From: Monodelphis domestica
Lineage: Eukaryota > Chordata > Mammalia > Didelphimorphia > Didelphidae
DNA: 64,000 bases
Reading direction: 5' to 3'
Assembly: GCF_027887165.1 (NCBI RefSeq)
Contig: NC_077228.1
Location: 214,129,019 to 214,193,018, forward strand
Below are positions 30,931 to 44,634 of this stretch, one piece after another (positions within the stretch are counted from its first letter, which is position 1; every line of letters begins with the position of its first letter). The position numbers and the translations under genes are program-made. The notes beneath the pieces are model-generated. The model did not search any database. It had not been told where the DNA came from and saw only the letters and a list, made by a program, of their open reading frames with translations.

Positions 30931-33900
30931 ACCAGATTTAATTGTTATTCCGTTGATTCACAAAGTGTAGTGGGTGTATCAGGAATACCTCAAAGAGTTG
31001 AAAAACTTGCCCCTAGAATGGTGTCTGTAGGACCCCTACAGGTACAACATTCCTTTCTTTTGATGCCTGACTCCCCTTTAAATTTTCTGGGGAGAGACCT
31101 CCTATGCAAACTCAGAGCCACAATAACTTGTTCACCAGATGGTTCTTTATCATTGGAAGTACCAGAGGAATCGTTAAATTTCCTCCCTGTACTTCTCTCG
31201 GAAAACCAGGAGGCAAAAGAGCCTTCCACTGTTGAAATACCTAAGGATATACCGGAGTCTCTTTGGGCCACATCTTTTTCCAATGTAGGCTTACTTAAAT
31301 CTGCTTTTCCTGTGCAGATAAAAACTAAATCTAGCCCACCTCCTTCCATCCCTCAGTATCCCCTCTCAAAGGAGGCAATTGAGGGTATTACATCAGTTAT
31401 TAACTCACTAATAGAACAGGGAATAATAATCCCTTGCAAATCTGAATACAACACGCCCATCCTGCCAGTTAAAAAACCAAAAAGAGGGCCTGATGGTAAG
31501 CACCTCTATAGATTCGTACAGCATCTGAGGGCAGTGAATAATCACATTATAAAGAGACACTCTGTAGTTTCTAACATAAATACTATTATTTCCTCTATTC
31601 CTAGCACAGCTACATACTTTACAGTAGTAGACTTGTGTTCAGCTTTCTTTTCCATACCTATACATGAGAACTCCAGGCATATTTTTGCTTTTACCTGGAA
31701 GGGCTCACAATATTCATGGAGTCGGCTGCCATAGGGTTATGTGGAAAGTCCGAGTTTATTTGAGCAAATTTTGAGCCAAGACACAGACAATATAACATTT
31801 GAAAATAGCAAATTAATCAAATATGTAGATGATCTGCTCTTGGCTTCAACAGACGCAGAAACATGTCAAGAAGATAACAAACACCTTCTTTTGGAATTGT
31901 ACAAAAGAGTACATAAAATCTCGAAGGATAAAGTTCAGTGGTGTCTCCCAAAAGTAGAATATTTGGGATTCATCTTGACTGCGGGTGCTCATTATATTTC
32001 TCCAAAAGAATTGAGAATATTCAAAATTTAAGCGCTCCTACTACTAAGAAACAGTTGAGAGCAATTTTAGGAACAACAGGGTTTTGCAGACAATGGATTC
32101 CTTGCTATGGGGAAATTACTAAACCCCTTATAGCATTAACAAAGGATTCGGTTCCTGAACCCCTCAAATTAGAGCCTGAACACTTGTCAGCTCTATCAGA
32201 TCTAAAAAAGGCTATCATGTCTGCCCCTGCACCCCAGATTACAACAAGCCATTTACTTTGTATGTGCATGAGTGAAGAGGACTAGCTTCTGGCGTGTTAA
32301 ATCAGAGCACCACCATGTCTTAGAGGAGTAGCTGCTACAGCCTTACTAGTAACAAAAATTGTTGATTTAGTATTGGGATGTCTATTAACAATAATGTGCC
32401 CACATGAGGTAGAAGCATTGTTGATAAAATATAGAACACAGGCATTCTCGGATCAGAGAATTACAAGATATGAAATAACCTTATTAAATAGTGAAAACAT
32501 TACTTTAAAACGTTGTACTACTCTTAACCCTGCCATCTTGCTTCCAGATTTACCAACTTCAGGAGACCCATTACACAATTGTGAAACATTAGTGTCCATG
32601 GCAGAAAAGCCTCAAAATAATCTCTTGGACACTCCCTTAGACAATGCAGATCTGATTTTATTTACCAATGGTTCCTCTTTTATGAGGGATGGCATACGTT
32701 ACACTGTAGCTGCCGTAGTCTCAGAATTTGCCACTGAATGGTCAGCTTCACTACCTTCTAACATTAGCGCTCAAGGAGCAGAACTCATAGCTCTGAATCA
32801 AGCTTGTATAATTGCCAAGGATAAAAAGGCAACAATTTGTACGGATTCTAGATATGCTTTCGGCATTTGTCACTCAGTCAGAATGTTATGGCTCCAGAGA
32901 GGATTTTTAACCTCAGCTGGAAAATCTATAGCTAATGCAGAAATTATTAATGAAGTTCTTTCTGCTCTCCAGCTTCCTGAAGCCCTAGCTGTAGTTCATT
33001 GTTCTGCCCATACAGGTGGCACTGACCCTGTCTCTAGAGGAAATGATCGAGCAAATGCCGCTGCAAAGGTAGCAGCCATAGAAGGGCCTGAATTAATTTT
33101 AACATTAACAACCACTAATGATTTAAATTTACCACTTTCCTATAATGAAAAGGAAGTGGGAAAATGGAAACAAAAATTTAAAGCAAAACAGATTAATGGA
33201 GTATGGGTGTCATCTGAAGGAAAACCCCTGCTCCCTAGAAGTTTCTATAACCAAATTTGCCAATCTATTCATAAAAATGGTCATTTTGGCACCCAGGGCA
33301 TCATGGACTCTGTCAAGAGAGTATGGATAGCCCTTGTTATAACTACTATAGCCTCTAAAGTATGTTCAGCCTGCTCTACCTGCCAGGCATATAACCAACA
33401 TGCATTTCGTGGAAAAGCCTTTGGTGGACGTCCTCTAGCTTACACACCTTTTGAATATCTACAGATAGATTTCATAACAATGCCAAAGGCTGGACGTTAT
33501 AAATTTTGTCTAGTAATTGTAGATCAACTAACCAGATGGCTGGAAGCATTTCCTGTGACCCGAGCCACAGTGGATTTTGTTGCAAAGATACTTTTAAAAG
33601 AAAGTATTCCTCGCTTTGGCCTGCCAGCACATATTGATTCCAATAGAGGGAGTCATTTTACTGATTCTGTTCTAAATCAGATATATTCTTGCTTGGAAAT
33701 AACTCCCAAATTTCATGTTCCATATCATCCCCAGAGCTCAGGCCAAGTAGAACTTAAACTTAAGAACTTAAAGAACTTAAAACTATGATTGGAAAATTAT
33801 GCACTGAGACCCATTTAAAATGGCCTGAAATTCTCCCTCTGGCTCTATTTTATCTTAGAAGCAGGCCTAGAGGAGACTTACATATTTCACCATTTGAGAT

Positions 33901-34253
33901 GCTTTTTGGACATCCGCCTATACAGGCTAAACCTTTTTCCCCTGCATATACCTCACTATTAGGGAGAGATATTACTATTGCTTCCTATATACAGGAGTTA
34001 CAGCACAAACTACGTGAACTTCATGAATCTGGAGCTGCAGTACAAGCTAGACCACTAGATTTTTCTCTGCATGACCTGAATCCAGGAGATAAAGTTTATA
34101 TTAAGAATTTCAAGTGAACTGGAGCAACTCAGCCTTCATGGGAAGGACCATTCCAAATATTGTTAACTACTCCAACATCCATAAAGGTTGGAGAGAAGGA
34201 CTCTTGGATTCACTGCTCACAGGTGAAGAAAGCATCTTCTGCTGAGACTGATT
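30931..34253 (+). pseudogene. pol: Retroviral pro-pol pseudogene
   Basis: Order: the end of protease (NFLGRDLLCKL at about 31080-31115), reverse transcriptase, RNase H and integrase. Visible sites are YVDD (31822-31833), RNase H AELIAL, TDSRYAFG and GNDRAN, the integrase H-x-H and C-x2-C zinc finger (33270-33390), and integrase DF (33468-33470). Lesions: TAG at 31732 where the RT LPQG glutamine is expected; a frameshift near 32010; stops and a deletion in the RT connection at 32283-32370; RNase H FTDGS changed to FTNGS (Asn codon 32667-32669); Asn at 33642-33644 where the second integrase Asp is expected; a frameshift near 33780; and a stop at 34115 in the C-terminal domain. It cannot encode a working polymerase. 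Confidence 0.88.
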
Positions 34254-35608
34254 GATGTATCTTATCACATGAATTGGAGATAATAATCCATTGACAAATG
34301 GATGCTGTTTTTTGAGAACACATTGAATTACTAATTTTTCCTTAATTTTTATTATTGCTTTTCTTTATTTTGATTAGAATATTTGATTTTTTCTATTTTC
34401 TTGTACTAAAGGTACACATAATTAATATTATTTTTCTGCAGTAATACAAGTTAATATATATATTCTTGCTATAATGTCAATGCATACCTAAAAGCTTTAA
34501 ACTATGGGAACCTGCCAATTATTAATAAAATATTATAGGACTGTGATTAATGTTTGTATGTGATTCTAGAAAAAGGGATAAAAAACAAGGAGCACAGACT
34601 TAACCTGAATAGTGCCAAAAAGAGCACACATGAAATACTAATGTGAGACTCGAGGTTGCGACGTTTGACATATGTTAAGTCGTAGGACTTCCTTGTATCT
34701 ACACTCTTTGTGAAGTACTCATACAAGTACAAAATTTGACTATCATGCTGGCTCCCTATATCCCTGAGAATGACAAAAAAATCAGACGAGGGAATGATGC
34801 TTCCCTATCAAAATAGAATTCTAATTCTTTTCTTCTTATATTATGGCAACTTCCTGTAGTCTTGGCTACAAATGACTAAGTAAAATATTACTGCATTCTG
34901 TCCTACATACTTGTGGGATAGAAATTACTTTAAATTGGACCTATACAAGGACCTATTTTGAATTTTTTCCTTATGTTTTTGATTGTGCTTTTCTCCTCTT
35001 TTGATAATTGATTCATACACCCCCATAACTGAACATTGCATTCTGAGCTAAACTTGATGTTTTTTAACACCTACTTCAGGGGGGATTGTATTTTAATTTA
35101 AAATCTAAGAATTTTTGAATTTTTTTGTATGAGATTGTATTTTTATAAAAATCCAAGAATTTTGATTTTTTGTTTAAGATTGTACTTTTATAAAAATTCA
35201 AGATTTTGATTTTGTTCAAGAAAAGATCTTCAAGAAAGAAGCTTGAAACTTTTATATCCAGAGAATGAACTGTTGCAGAAAAATGCCGGAAAACCTACAC
35301 TTCATCAAGAAGATCAAGAATAAACTTTGAATATGATTGATTGAACTGAACTTTGATTGAACATTTATTGTAAATGTACACATTTATGCCAAAAGGGACT
35401 GCCCCTAATTTGGCTTTCTGTCAATGCGCCTAGCAAAACATTGGTTTTGCTTTCTTCTCTTTTCTATTTCCTCCCTCACTATTCTAATTCCTCTTAGAAA
35501 TTTGAATATTGTGTATATCCATAGTTTAGAAGTGCATTTTGGATTACAAATTGATTATGTTAAATGATCAATGGGGAGACTAGTCTCCCAATGATCATCA
35601 GGGGGGAT
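34254..35608 (+). mobile_element. Retroviral 3' non-coding stretch, no env
   Basis: About 1.35 kb between pol and the LTR, AT-rich with no long frame. Its blocks reappear inverted at 43080-44110: for example, 34855-34960 matches 43590-43690, and 34440-34545 matches 43990-44110. The element family may therefore have lacked env generally, not just this copy. A purine-rich tract, CAGGGGGGAT (35599-35608), immediately precedes the LTR and is the expected plus-strand primer site. Confidence 0.7.
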
Positions 35609-36703
35609 TGTAAATCTTGAAATTTCTCAGACTTGTGAATGTTAAAAATTTCCACATTGAGGAATCCTCCATTGGAACAAATTCCCTACTGGAAACATTC
35701 CCCATTTTGATGTGAGAACTCGCCAGGATCAGAAATGGGAGGACCTCTACTCCACCCGTACTTAAGACTGCTTTAGGGGAGAAAACTCCTTGCTAAACAA
35801 TGGAAGTACTTGGACCCATGCTTATAATAAGGCAAGGAGTTCTTTGAGCCATGCCTGTTTTTTAGAATTGATACAATGGGATGCTAGGTACCTAAAAGGG
35901 TCGGGCAAGTTTTCTCTTAATGATTAGTCCACTCAGCTGTGTTTTCTCTGGTTCAGACTTACTGAGGGGATTAGTCGACACAGCAGCATTTTCTCTGGTT
36001 CAGACTTACTGAGGAGATTAGTTGATTTAGCAGGAATTCAGATGGGCTGTCCTTTAGGAAACATCTACGGTGATTGGTAGATGGAAGAACTTAGGGGAGG
36101 TGACATAGGAAAAAACCCCCTATATAAGAAAAGGTATCTCTTGAGCAAGAGAGGCTTGGATTTCCTTGGATGCTTGGAGATAGATCGTTGGAGATAGATC
36201 CTTTTGGAGGAGGCCCTTTGAAGATCTCTTGAGAAGAAGTCCCTTGGGAGGCTGACTCTGGCTCCCTCTGGGGAGACTCTGTTCCCCAGACATCCTTGCT
36301 TAGACAGATCTTGTGGTGAGTGATAAAAGACTGACTGACTGATTCTCTCTCTCTTAAGACTCAGGTCTAGGCCATGTTGGCTTAAGGCCCTTCATACTTA
36401 TACCTTTTCTCTCTCTCTCTCTTTTCCTTTAATTACTTATTGTATTATTAATTAAAATCTCTATAAAATCCAGTTGACTTGGGTATATTGAATAATTGGG
36501 AGTATTTCCCTGGCGACCACCTTATATATTGATTTAAAAACAAAACACTGTAGTGGAAACATATTTCCTGCGGTCACAAATTTACTCACCCACTCTTATA
36601 TTTATAACAATTTACATCTTCCACCATTTTAACTCACTACAGTTTACAACATCAACCATTTTAACTATTACAGTTTAAGCCATATACTATTTTAACTCTT
36701 ACA
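35609..36703 (+). mobile_element. 3' LTR, family A
   Basis: A 1095-bp LTR with TGTAAATC and CTCTTACA ends. U3 has two adjacent copies of a roughly 48-bp unit (TTCTCTGGTTCAGACTTACT..., from about 35946 and 35992). The copy at 61885 has this unit about once. A TATA box, CTATATAAG, lies at 36120-36128. It is highly similar to the solo LTR at 61885-62874. No duplication can be checked because the 5' end is lost. Confidence 0.85.
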
Positions 36704-36931
36704 ATGAATAGGTAAAGAAGAAAGAAGAAAAAGTTAAGGGCTTCAATAAGGTCAAATGATTTGTATTCCTATATGAAAAGATGATATCTGTAACTCTTAA
36801 AAATTGTTATCATTGTCATAATAGTTAGGCCTACACCTCGAAATAAATAAAGGGTAAGGGTCATTGTCTTGGGTCCTACTGCAATCTGTTCCATATCCTG
36901 CTCCTATTGGTTCTTTAAGGAACAGCTTTTA

Positions 36932-38605
<1,674 letters not shown>

Positions 38606-38621
38606 AGCAGGAACAGCTTTT

Positions 38622-38868
38622 TTTTTTTTAATTTTATTTAGTCAATTTAGAATATTTTTCCTTGGTTACAAGATTCATGTTCTTTCCCTCCCCTTTCCCC
38701 AACCCCATCCCTGTAGCCAATGCACAATTCCACTGGGTTTAACATCCTTGATAAAAACCTATTTCCTTGTTGTTGATGTTTGCACTAGGATGATCATTTA
38801 GAGTCCACATCCCCAACCATATCCCCTCGACCTATGTGATCAAGCAGTTGTTTTTCTCCTGTGTTTCT
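38622..38868 (-). mobile_element. L1 3' end, insertion at a shared target site (first)
   Basis: Minus-strand L1 3'UTR with its T-run at 38622, then TTTAGTCAATTTAGAATATT...CCACTGGGTTTAACATCC...GTGATCAAGCAGTTG. It lies between GCAGGAACAGCTTTT (38607-38621) and GCAGGAACAACTTTT (38869-38883). Confidence 0.8.
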
Positions 38869-38883
38869 GCAGGAACAACTTTT

Positions 38884-39223
38884 TTTTTTTAAACAATATT
38901 TTATTTGGTCATTTTCAAACATTATTCATTGGAGACAAAGATCATTTTCTTTTCCTTCCCCCCCCCCCCCATAGCCAACGTGCGATTCCACTGGGTTTCA
39001 CATGTGTTCTTGATTCGAACCCATTTCCATGTTGTTGGTATTTGCATTAGAGTGTTCATTTAGAGTCTCTCCTCAGACATGTCCCCTCAACCCCTATAGT
39101 CAAGCAGTTGCTTTTCCTCAGTGTTTTTACTCCCACAGTTTGTCCTCTGCTTGTGGATAGTGTTTTTTCTCCTAGATCCCTGCAGATTGTTCAGGGACAT
39201 TGCATTGACACTAATGGAGAATT
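38884..39223 (-). mobile_element. L1 3' end, insertion at a shared target site (second)
   Basis: Another minus-strand L1 3'UTR with a different start (AACAATATTTTATTTGGTC) and a longer extent (to TTCTCCTAGATCCCTGCAG...). It lies between GCAGGAACAACTTTT (38869) and GCAGGAACAGCTTTT (39224-39238). Its sequence differs from its neighbour, so this is not a tandem duplication. Confidence 0.8.
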
Positions 39224-39238
39224 GCAGGAACAGCTTTT

Positions 39239-40054
39239 TAAACCCACTAGAGTATGCATTCAGAACTCATCAGCCCATTGAACTAATGGCCTGATATTCT
39301 TGCTGCCAATTATGGAGTACTTAGTAATCCAGCAGGACCCAACAACTTCCCTGGATTCTAGATCCTTAAGTGGGATGGTTAGGGACTGAAGCCAGTAGTG
39401 CCTCCAGAACAGGACAAAACTAAGTGTGCCTTTGAGCTCTAAAATCCTGTGAGTCTCTAACTCATCCCTTAAAATTTCAAGAAATGCCCAATTTTCTTCT
39501 AAAGGGACTGTCACTTGTTCCATTCTCAACCTCTTGCCTCCCAGAGGCCTACTTAGGGGTTCCCATTCACAAGAGGTTCTAGCTTTGGGTTTACCTGGAT
39601 TTGGATCATTCTGAGGGACTGGGACTGACCCTAAAGTGTAGAGAAAGTTAGAATTTTTTCTCTTTCTGGATTTGTCCCCATCCCCAGAGTAAAGGTTTTT
39701 ATATCAACATTTCACCCCAAAAAACTTGGTTATGATACATATTTAGGTTTCTTCAAAATGTGGATAATAAGGCCCTTTCTAGAAAAGATACTGAATATAA
39801 AATCTGGATATCAGGTTTAGGACAGCTGTATGTTTTCTCTACCACAATAAATACATAATGCAAAGGACTCAAAGGCCCATGAAGAAATGTAGTAAATAAG
39901 ACATCTCAAATAGTCCATTAAAGTAATTATATATTTTTGGAAGATAAATACCCTATGTTACAGAGACAGACATTTTGCATTCTTACTCACCTAGAAGTTG
40001 GTCTTTTACAGATCTTTTGGCTAGTCAGGCATATCTTTTCCTCTCTCTCTCTTT
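39239..40054. other. Unassigned, with an 89-codon minus-strand frame
   Basis: The minus frame 39529-39260 (starting MRMEQVTVPLEENWAF) reads as protein-like but is not recognised. Its DNA continues directly into the left flank at 36860-36916 once the inserts are removed. 39800-39850 resembles 18900-18990. Confidence 0.3.
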
Positions 40055-40243
40055 TAAACTCATGCCTTCTGTCTTAGAATCAATACTGGTTGTCAGTTCC
40101 AAAGCAGAAGAGTTGGCAAGGACAAGGCAATTGGGGTTAAGTAACTTGCACAGAGTCACATAGCAAGGAAGTGTCTGAGGTCAAATTTGAACCCAGGACT
40201 TTCCTCCTGGCACCCTGTCCACTCTGCTACCTAGCAGCCTCTT
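40055..40243 (-). mobile_element. SINE subtype 1
   Basis: Near full length; the head is diverged (CTACCTAGCAGCCTC). Confidence 0.75.
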
Positions 40244-40560
40244 ATATTTAATTCTTTAGAGGCAGTAGTGTTTCAGATTTTGCTGTATTCAGCCCTCTCA
40301 AATGTTTATATTGAAAAGATACTATCGTGGAGAGCTTAGGGTCAGTAAAAAGTGTTTTGCGACTTTCCAAAACAATCTAGCCCAAATTCTTCCTCCTTTC
40401 AACTCTGAGTCCCCAGGTCATTGTCCATCTGTACTGTTTGTCCCACATATACCTGCTATTAGAAAGCTTTCTAGGATATCTGTTCAGATACATATTGAAA
40501 TCAGGGCAATAGATATTATTTATCCATTTGATTTTTCCTGAGTGGATAACCAGGTCAAAC

Positions 40561-40763
40561 TTTTTTTTTTAAACCCTTACCTTTTGCCTTAGAATCAATA
40601 CTGTATATTGATCCTAAGGAAGAAGAGTGGTAAAGATTAGGCAATGGGGGATAAGTGACTTGCCCAGGGTCACACAGCTAGGAAGTATTTGAGACCAGAT
40701 TTGATCCTTGGACCTTCCATCTCTAAGCCTGACTCAATCCATTGAGCCATTTAGCTACCCCCA
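40561..40763 (-). mobile_element. SINE subtype 1
   Basis: Full length. CCAGGTCAAACTTTT at the left and CCAGGATTAAACTCTT at the right are a mutated duplication. Confidence 0.8.
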
Positions 40764-40944
40764 GGATTAAACTCTTGAAAGTTTACAGATTTACTGGAGG
40801 CTCTGCAGTGTCTAGGGGCTTGATGTAATCAACATAATGTCATCTGCAAATAGGAGGGTTTATAAGATCTATGCTATCCACAGGGAATCCCCACTTGACT
40901 TAGACTTTATAACAAATTTCTTTCATCACAATGGTAAATGTTTT

Positions 40945-42694
40945 TTGAAATAACGTTTAATATTTTATTTTCCCAATTATATGTAATAACAATCTTTTAC
41001 ATTTGTTTTCCAAAATTTCCAATATTCAAATTCTCCCATTCCCTGATCTGGATTATACATGCATAATCTTTCAAAATATATTTCCATATTAATCATATTG
41101 TGAGAGAATACTCATATGTAGCAAAAATCCAAAAACAAAAACACATACAAAATAATATTCTTTGATCTGCATCTGACACAACAGTTCTTTCTTTGGAGGT
41201 GAATAGCTTTCTTTATCATAAGTCTTTCTGAATTATCCTGGATCATTGATCATTGAGAATAGCTAAGTCTTTCACAGTTGATCATTGTACAGTATTGCTC
41301 TTACTGCGTACTATGTTCTCCTGGTTCTGCTCACTTTAATCTGCATTAATTCAAAAAGGTCTTTCCAGGTTTTTCTCAGATAATTCTGCTCATCACTTCT
41401 TACAGCACAATAATATTCCATCACAATCATATACCACAATTTGTTCAGCCATTCCCCATTGATGGACATCCCTTCAGTTTCCAAATCTTTGCCACAAAGA
41501 AAGGGCTGCTATAAATATTTTTATACAAGTAGGTTCTTCTCTCTCTTATTCTCTCTTTCAAATCTCTTTGGTATAAGGACCTCGTTAGTGGCTGGATTAA
41601 AGGGTATGCACAATTTTATAGCCCTTTGGGTATTGTTCCAAATTGTTTTCCAAAATGGTTGAATCAATTCAGATCTCCAATAAATGCATTAGTGTCTCAA
41701 TTGTGCCCCTTCCCCTCCAACATTTATCATTTTCCTTTACTATCATATTAGCTAATCTGATAGGTGTGAGGTGGTACCTCAGAGTTGTTTTAGTTTACAT
41801 TTCTCTAATCAGTAGTGATTTAGAGCATTTTTTCATATAACCATAGATAGCTTTGATTTCTTCATCCAAAAACTACAGGTTCACATTTGTTAATTGGAAA
41901 ATGACTTGTATTCTTATAAAATTTGATGGAGTGTTCTATATATTTGAGAAATGAAGCCTGTTTCAAAGAACCTTGTTGTAAGATTTTATCTCTAATTTGT
42001 TGTTTCCTTCTAATCTTGGTTGCATTGGTTTTGTTTTCAAAAACCCTTTAAAATTTAATATGATTGGGGGCAGCTGGGTAGCTCAGTGGATTGAGAACCA
42101 TACTTAAAGATGGGAGGTCCTAGGTTCAAATCTGACCTCAGCCACTTCCTAGCTGTGTGACCCTGGGCAAGTCGCTTGACCCCCATTGCCTAGCCCTTAC
42201 CATTCTTCTGCCTTGGAGCCAATACACAGTATTGACTCCAAGACGGAAGTTAAGGGTTTGAAAAAAAATTTAATATGATTAAAGTTATTAATTTTACATC
42301 TTGTACTGTGTATTTCCTTCCATTCCATTTTCCTTTTTTGTTTCCTGCTCTTTCTCCTTTCACTCTGTCCCTCGTCATAAATGTTTCCTTCTAACTACTG
42401 CCTCCCTCAAGTCATTTTCTCTTTTATTAGCCTTCTTCCTTTTCTTATTCCCCTCCTACATCTCTATATGGTAAACTAGATTTCTATAACCAGTTAACTA
42501 TGGATGTTATTCTCTCTCTGAGACAATCCTAATGAGAATAAGAATTGCCTGACATCACTCTCATCCTCTCCTCCACTTTAATACCTTTTTTGTGCCTCTT
42601 TGGATAAGATAATTTATTCTATTATACCTCTCCTTTCTCTCTTCTCTCAGTGCAATTCTTTTTATTTTTCCTTTGGCATTTCTTTTTTATGTCA
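40945..42694 (-). mobile_element. L1 3' part with a SINE, then L1-like spacer
   Basis: Minus-strand 3'UTR (40945-41350), the ORF2 end (TATACCACAATTTGTTCAGCC, CCATTGATGGACATCCC, AACATTTATCATTTTCC, GGTGTGAGGTGGTACC) and more ORF2 to 42065. After the SINE at 42066-42264 it continues to about 42310. 42310-42694 is pyrimidine-rich and resembles L1 non-coding spacer. It may belong to this or a separate element. Confidence 0.7.
42066..42264 (+). mobile_element. SINE subtype 1 with 16-bp duplication
   Basis: A full-length, well-conserved copy flanked by the exact AAAATTTAATATGATT (42050-42065 and 42265-42280). It is one of the youngest SINEs here. Confidence 0.87.
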
Positions 42695-42985
42695 TGTATA
42701 AAAATTAAAATCTCAATAATAAAAAAATATATTTTAAGAGATTAATGATTCTTAGAAATCAAGGAATAAAGAAGATACAAAATAAAGACCATGTGCCCAT
42801 GGCTGATCAGCCATTTTTAGCCATCCCCACTCACCACCATCACTGCTGATTCTACATCCAAGAGCAGGACCCTCAATGCCCATGCCTTTTATCCTCTGTC
42901 TATAGGAAGTACGTAATGACAGGAAGTCAGTGAGCTCTTGGGATTTGTAGTTCTTTTTTTAGGGTAACATATTTTCAATTATACA
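42695..42985 (-). mobile_element. 3' LTR, family B
   Basis: A minus-strand LTR with TGTATAATTG and TTTTTATACA ends, 291 bp. Immediately before it on the minus strand is a purine tract (reverse complement of TTCCCCCCTGAG, 42986-42997), then retroviral 3' sequence, so this is a true 3' LTR. Confidence 0.7.
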
Positions 42986-44420
42986 TTCCCCCCTGAGACC
43001 CGCGGAAGAATAGTATCTCCAGTGGGTCTTGTAAACATACCAACTTTGGAATTATGATAATTTGAGGATAAAAGGAAAAGAGAACAAAACCAATAATTGC
43101 TAGGCACATTGATAAAAAGCCAGTTAGGGGGCAGTCCCCTTTGGCATAAGAGTATACATACAAAACAAATGCATCCAACCCCACATAGTTCAAATCACCA
43201 CATCCCAAAGTTCATTTTGGATCTTCTGGTGCAGCGTGTGGTCTGTGGAGGCATCTTCATGGTGCCTACTCCAAAGAGTTCACTTTCTAGATTTGGAGAA
43301 GTAGCATGTCTTTTAACCTAAAAGTATTCTCAAAAAGAATTTAAACTTTACAATTTAAAATAATAATACATTCCCCCATGAAGAGGATGTTGAAAAACAC
43401 AGGGATCACTTAGGAATGCATGGCTGAGTTATGAGGTATATGAATCAATTATCAAAAGAAAAACAAATGGAAGAAAAAGTAAACATTTTTGAGAGAAAAA
43501 AATTCAAAATCAGAATCAAAATATCAAAAATTTATGTACATAAAATTTTGAGTAAATAAGAATAAATTCATAACAGGCCCTTATATTAGGGTCCAATTCA
43601 AGTAATTTCTATCCCACAAGTCTGTAGGACAAAATGCAGTACTATTTTACTTACTCATTTGCAGCCAAGACTACAGGAAGTTGCCACACTATGAAAGAGA
43701 CAGAATAGGGACTAAATTATAAGAGCCACGAGGAGCCAAATTTGAGATACTTGGTAAAATGTGGGACAAGGAATGTGGGACAAAAGAGCTGCAACCTTGA
43801 ACCTCAAACAAGTTCAAGTCCTCTTGTCTTGGTTCAAAATTTCATCAATCCCATTGGGATTGGTTGGTCTCTTTGACCTTGTGCTCTATTGGCACTATGC
43901 GGTTTAGCTTTGTTATTCTTTGGCACTGTGCAATGACTCTTTTTGTATTCTCTTGTCCTGGAATCAGACAGAATCATTAAGCAAAGCCCCATAATTATTT
44001 TTAATAAATAGCAGGTTTCCATAGTCTAAAGCTTTTGGGTATATATGCATATTATAGCAAATATATTTCAAACTTATATTACTGCAAATTCAAAAAAAGT
44101 TAAAGAAAAATATTCTCAATACTGTTGACATATGCTTCAAATACAAAAAGGAGAGAAAAAATAAAACTGAAATAGTATATTGCACATGCAAGCAAAAACA
44201 ATAATAAAAGAGTTTTAAAATTCAAAAATATATAGCTTACAATCATTGACACACTGTGTCAGTTAAGGAAATGTAGAGTCCTGAGGTTTCTCACCCAAAA
44301 AATGAGATCCATTTCCTTTTTAACTTAACCTCTGTGTGAGTACAAACGATTTTCAGAATAAAACAGTAATACAGTAGATAATGCACATTGAAAGAAGTAC
44401 CAAAGTCCCCAAAATTCACA
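42986..44420 (-). mobile_element. Retroviral 3' internal sequence (minus)
   Basis: Blocks match, in reverse, the stretch 34440-35440 of the plus-strand element. These include the region around CCCTTTGGCATAAGAG (43140), TATGAATCAATTATCAAAAG (43440), TTCTATCCCACAAGTCTG (43605) and AATAAATAGCAGGTTTCC (44005). No coding frame was found. Confidence 0.65.
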
Positions 44421-44429
44421 ATAGCCCAG

Positions 44430-44634
44430 TTAATTACAATAGGTTTTTGTCAATGCTCCAAGCAAAACATTGGTTTTGCTTTCTCTCTTCTATTCCTCTC
44501 TTCTCTCTAACTATTGTAGTTTCCTCTTAGAAGGGAAAATTTTGTATACACTAACAGAAGAATTTAGAGGGTCAGGATGGTTATGTTTAGTGATCAATTG
44601 GGGAGACTAGTCCCCCAATTATCATCAGGGGGAT
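44430..44634 (+). mobile_element. Retroviral 3' end and purine tract (plus)
   Basis: GCAAAACATTGGTTTTGCTTT (44463) and GGGGAGACTAGTCCCCCAAT match 35430-35600. The purine tract ATCAGGGGGAT abuts the LTR at 44635. Confidence 0.75.

Larger units (their letters stand above)
30931..36703 (+). mobile_element. Class I endogenous retrovirus, 3' half
   Basis: It begins abruptly within the protease frame at about 30931 and continues through pol, a non-coding 3' stretch and a 3' LTR (35609-36703). There is no 5' LTR, primer-binding site, gag or protease active site. Either the left half and part of the host HAL1 ORF1 were deleted, or the integration was incomplete. Gene order, the YVDD motif, the integrase C-terminal motif and 4-bp duplications at related LTRs point to a gammaretrovirus-like (class I) element. 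No env frame was found. Confidence 0.85.
29426..36853 (+). mobile_element. HAL1-like element, split by a SINE and a retrovirus
   Basis: The 5' end (GAGTCAGGATGGTGGCTTAGAAGC) matches the 5' end of the element at 8995-11205. ORF1 follows in pieces (30244-30358, 30549-30787) with the coiled coil and NVENRSRRDNLRIIGLPEG, the conserved ORF1p motif. ORF1 stops near 30930, where retroviral sequence begins. 36704-36850 is the post-ORF1 tail, similar to 8995-9190 reversed, ending AAATAAATAAAG. GTAAGGGT at 29418-29425 and 36854-36861 may be the duplication. The ORF1 C-terminal third is missing. No ORF2 is present. Confidence 0.65.

Noticed and set aside
32373..33788. 471-codon frame as an intact gene
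   Set aside because: It is the RNase H-integrase part of a broken retroviral pol, with changed active-site residues and frame breaks on both sides.
38622..39223. Tandem duplication of one L1 end
   Set aside because: The two blocks differ in their starts and lengths, and each is bounded by its own copy of the target.
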